A stretch of DNA of 6,088 nucleotides from an uncultured Barnesiella sp. (GTDB lineage: Bacteria > Bacteroidota > Bacteroidia > Bacteroidales > Barnesiellaceae_A). A model generated the notes under the pieces. That model was not told the origin of the DNA and made no database searches. It was given only the letters and a program-made list of their open reading frames with translations. A program made the translations under genes and the position numbers. Each line of letters starts with the position of its first letter. The stretch's first letter is position 1. The stretch spans positions 1-6,088 of the forward strand of contig CAJGDT010000099.1 of NCBI GenBank assembly GCA_904502265.1. The letters run 5' to 3'. This document shows positions 5,956 to 6,088 of this stretch, piece by piece.

Positions 5956-6088
5956 ATGAATGTAAAGACATTTATTGATAGACCTATTCTTTCGGGAGTT
6001 GTATCGGTAGCTATTCTTATTATCGGTTTTATTGCCTTATCGCAACTTCCGGTCGAGCAGTTCCCCGAGATTGCTCCTCCTACCATCA
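5956..6088 (+). CDS. RND multidrug efflux inner-membrane pump (HAE1/AcrB-like), N-terminal part
   Basis: Only the first 44 codons are in the window; the gene runs off the end (family length about 1,030-1,060 residues). The start MNVKTFIDRPILSGVVSVAI and the following LPVEQFPEIAPPTI match the conserved HAE1 opening (AcrB: FFIDRPIFAWV ... LPVAQYPTIAPP). Residues about 10-28 form the first transmembrane helix, followed by the periplasmic porter-domain entry. These pumps are proton-driven homotrimers that export drugs, bile salts or lipophilic compounds through the adaptor and a TolC-type channel. The gene lies 3 bases after the adaptor stop with a strong ribosome binding site, so cotranscription is near certain. 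The outer membrane factor would be expected downstream. Confidence 0.93.
   Translation, partial: MNVKTFIDRPILSGVVSVAILIIGFIALSQLPVEQFPEIAPPTI

Overview
The window looks like a gut-type Bacteroidota (Bacteroidales) chromosome. The case rests on three things: a TonB-dependent receptor paired with a BtuG-like surface beta-propeller, Bacteroidota-style -7 promoter elements (TAnnTTTG) in the one real intergenic region, and start codons that mostly lack a Shine-Dalgarno sequence. The genus cannot be fixed from the sequence. There are six coding regions in three pairs, of alternating orientation (++ / -- / ++).

Bases 1-2931 (+) hold the end of a predicted cobalamin (vitamin B12) uptake locus. It has a BtuG-like propeller protein and, 9 bases downstream, a BtuB-like TonB-dependent outer membrane receptor. 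The first reading frame is chimeric. Its first 41 codons are unmistakably an internal piece of 1-deoxy-D-xylulose-5-phosphate synthase (Dxs), and it switches in frame to the BtuG-like sequence at about base 123. The Dxs piece has a different leucine codon preference (4 of 6 CTG, against 1 of 19 afterwards) and a more Firmicutes/Clostridia-like wording. This is most likely a metagenome assembly chimera at a short shared sequence, less likely a real recombination. The native N-terminus of the propeller protein, with its lipoprotein signal, is therefore absent.

Bases 2936-4544 (-) hold a two-gene unit: meso-diaminopimelate dehydrogenase (ddh), then, after 16 bases, a YjjG-type HAD nucleotidase. 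The HAD gene ends 4 bases from the end of the receptor gene. A 9-bp perfect hairpin covers both ends and may terminate both transcripts.

Bases 4545-4833 are an AT-rich divergent promoter region. It holds a -7-like element for each direction, a 12-bp perfect palindrome, and an 18-bp dyad placed just upstream of the rightward -7 element, where a repressor would be expected to act.

Bases 4834-6088 (+) begin a tripartite RND efflux operon: a lipoprotein periplasmic adaptor (AcrA/MexA family), then the first 44 codons of the inner-membrane HAE1 (AcrB-like) pump, cut by the window end. An outer membrane TolC-like factor would be expected further downstream. No tRNA, rRNA, mobile element or CRISPR array was seen.
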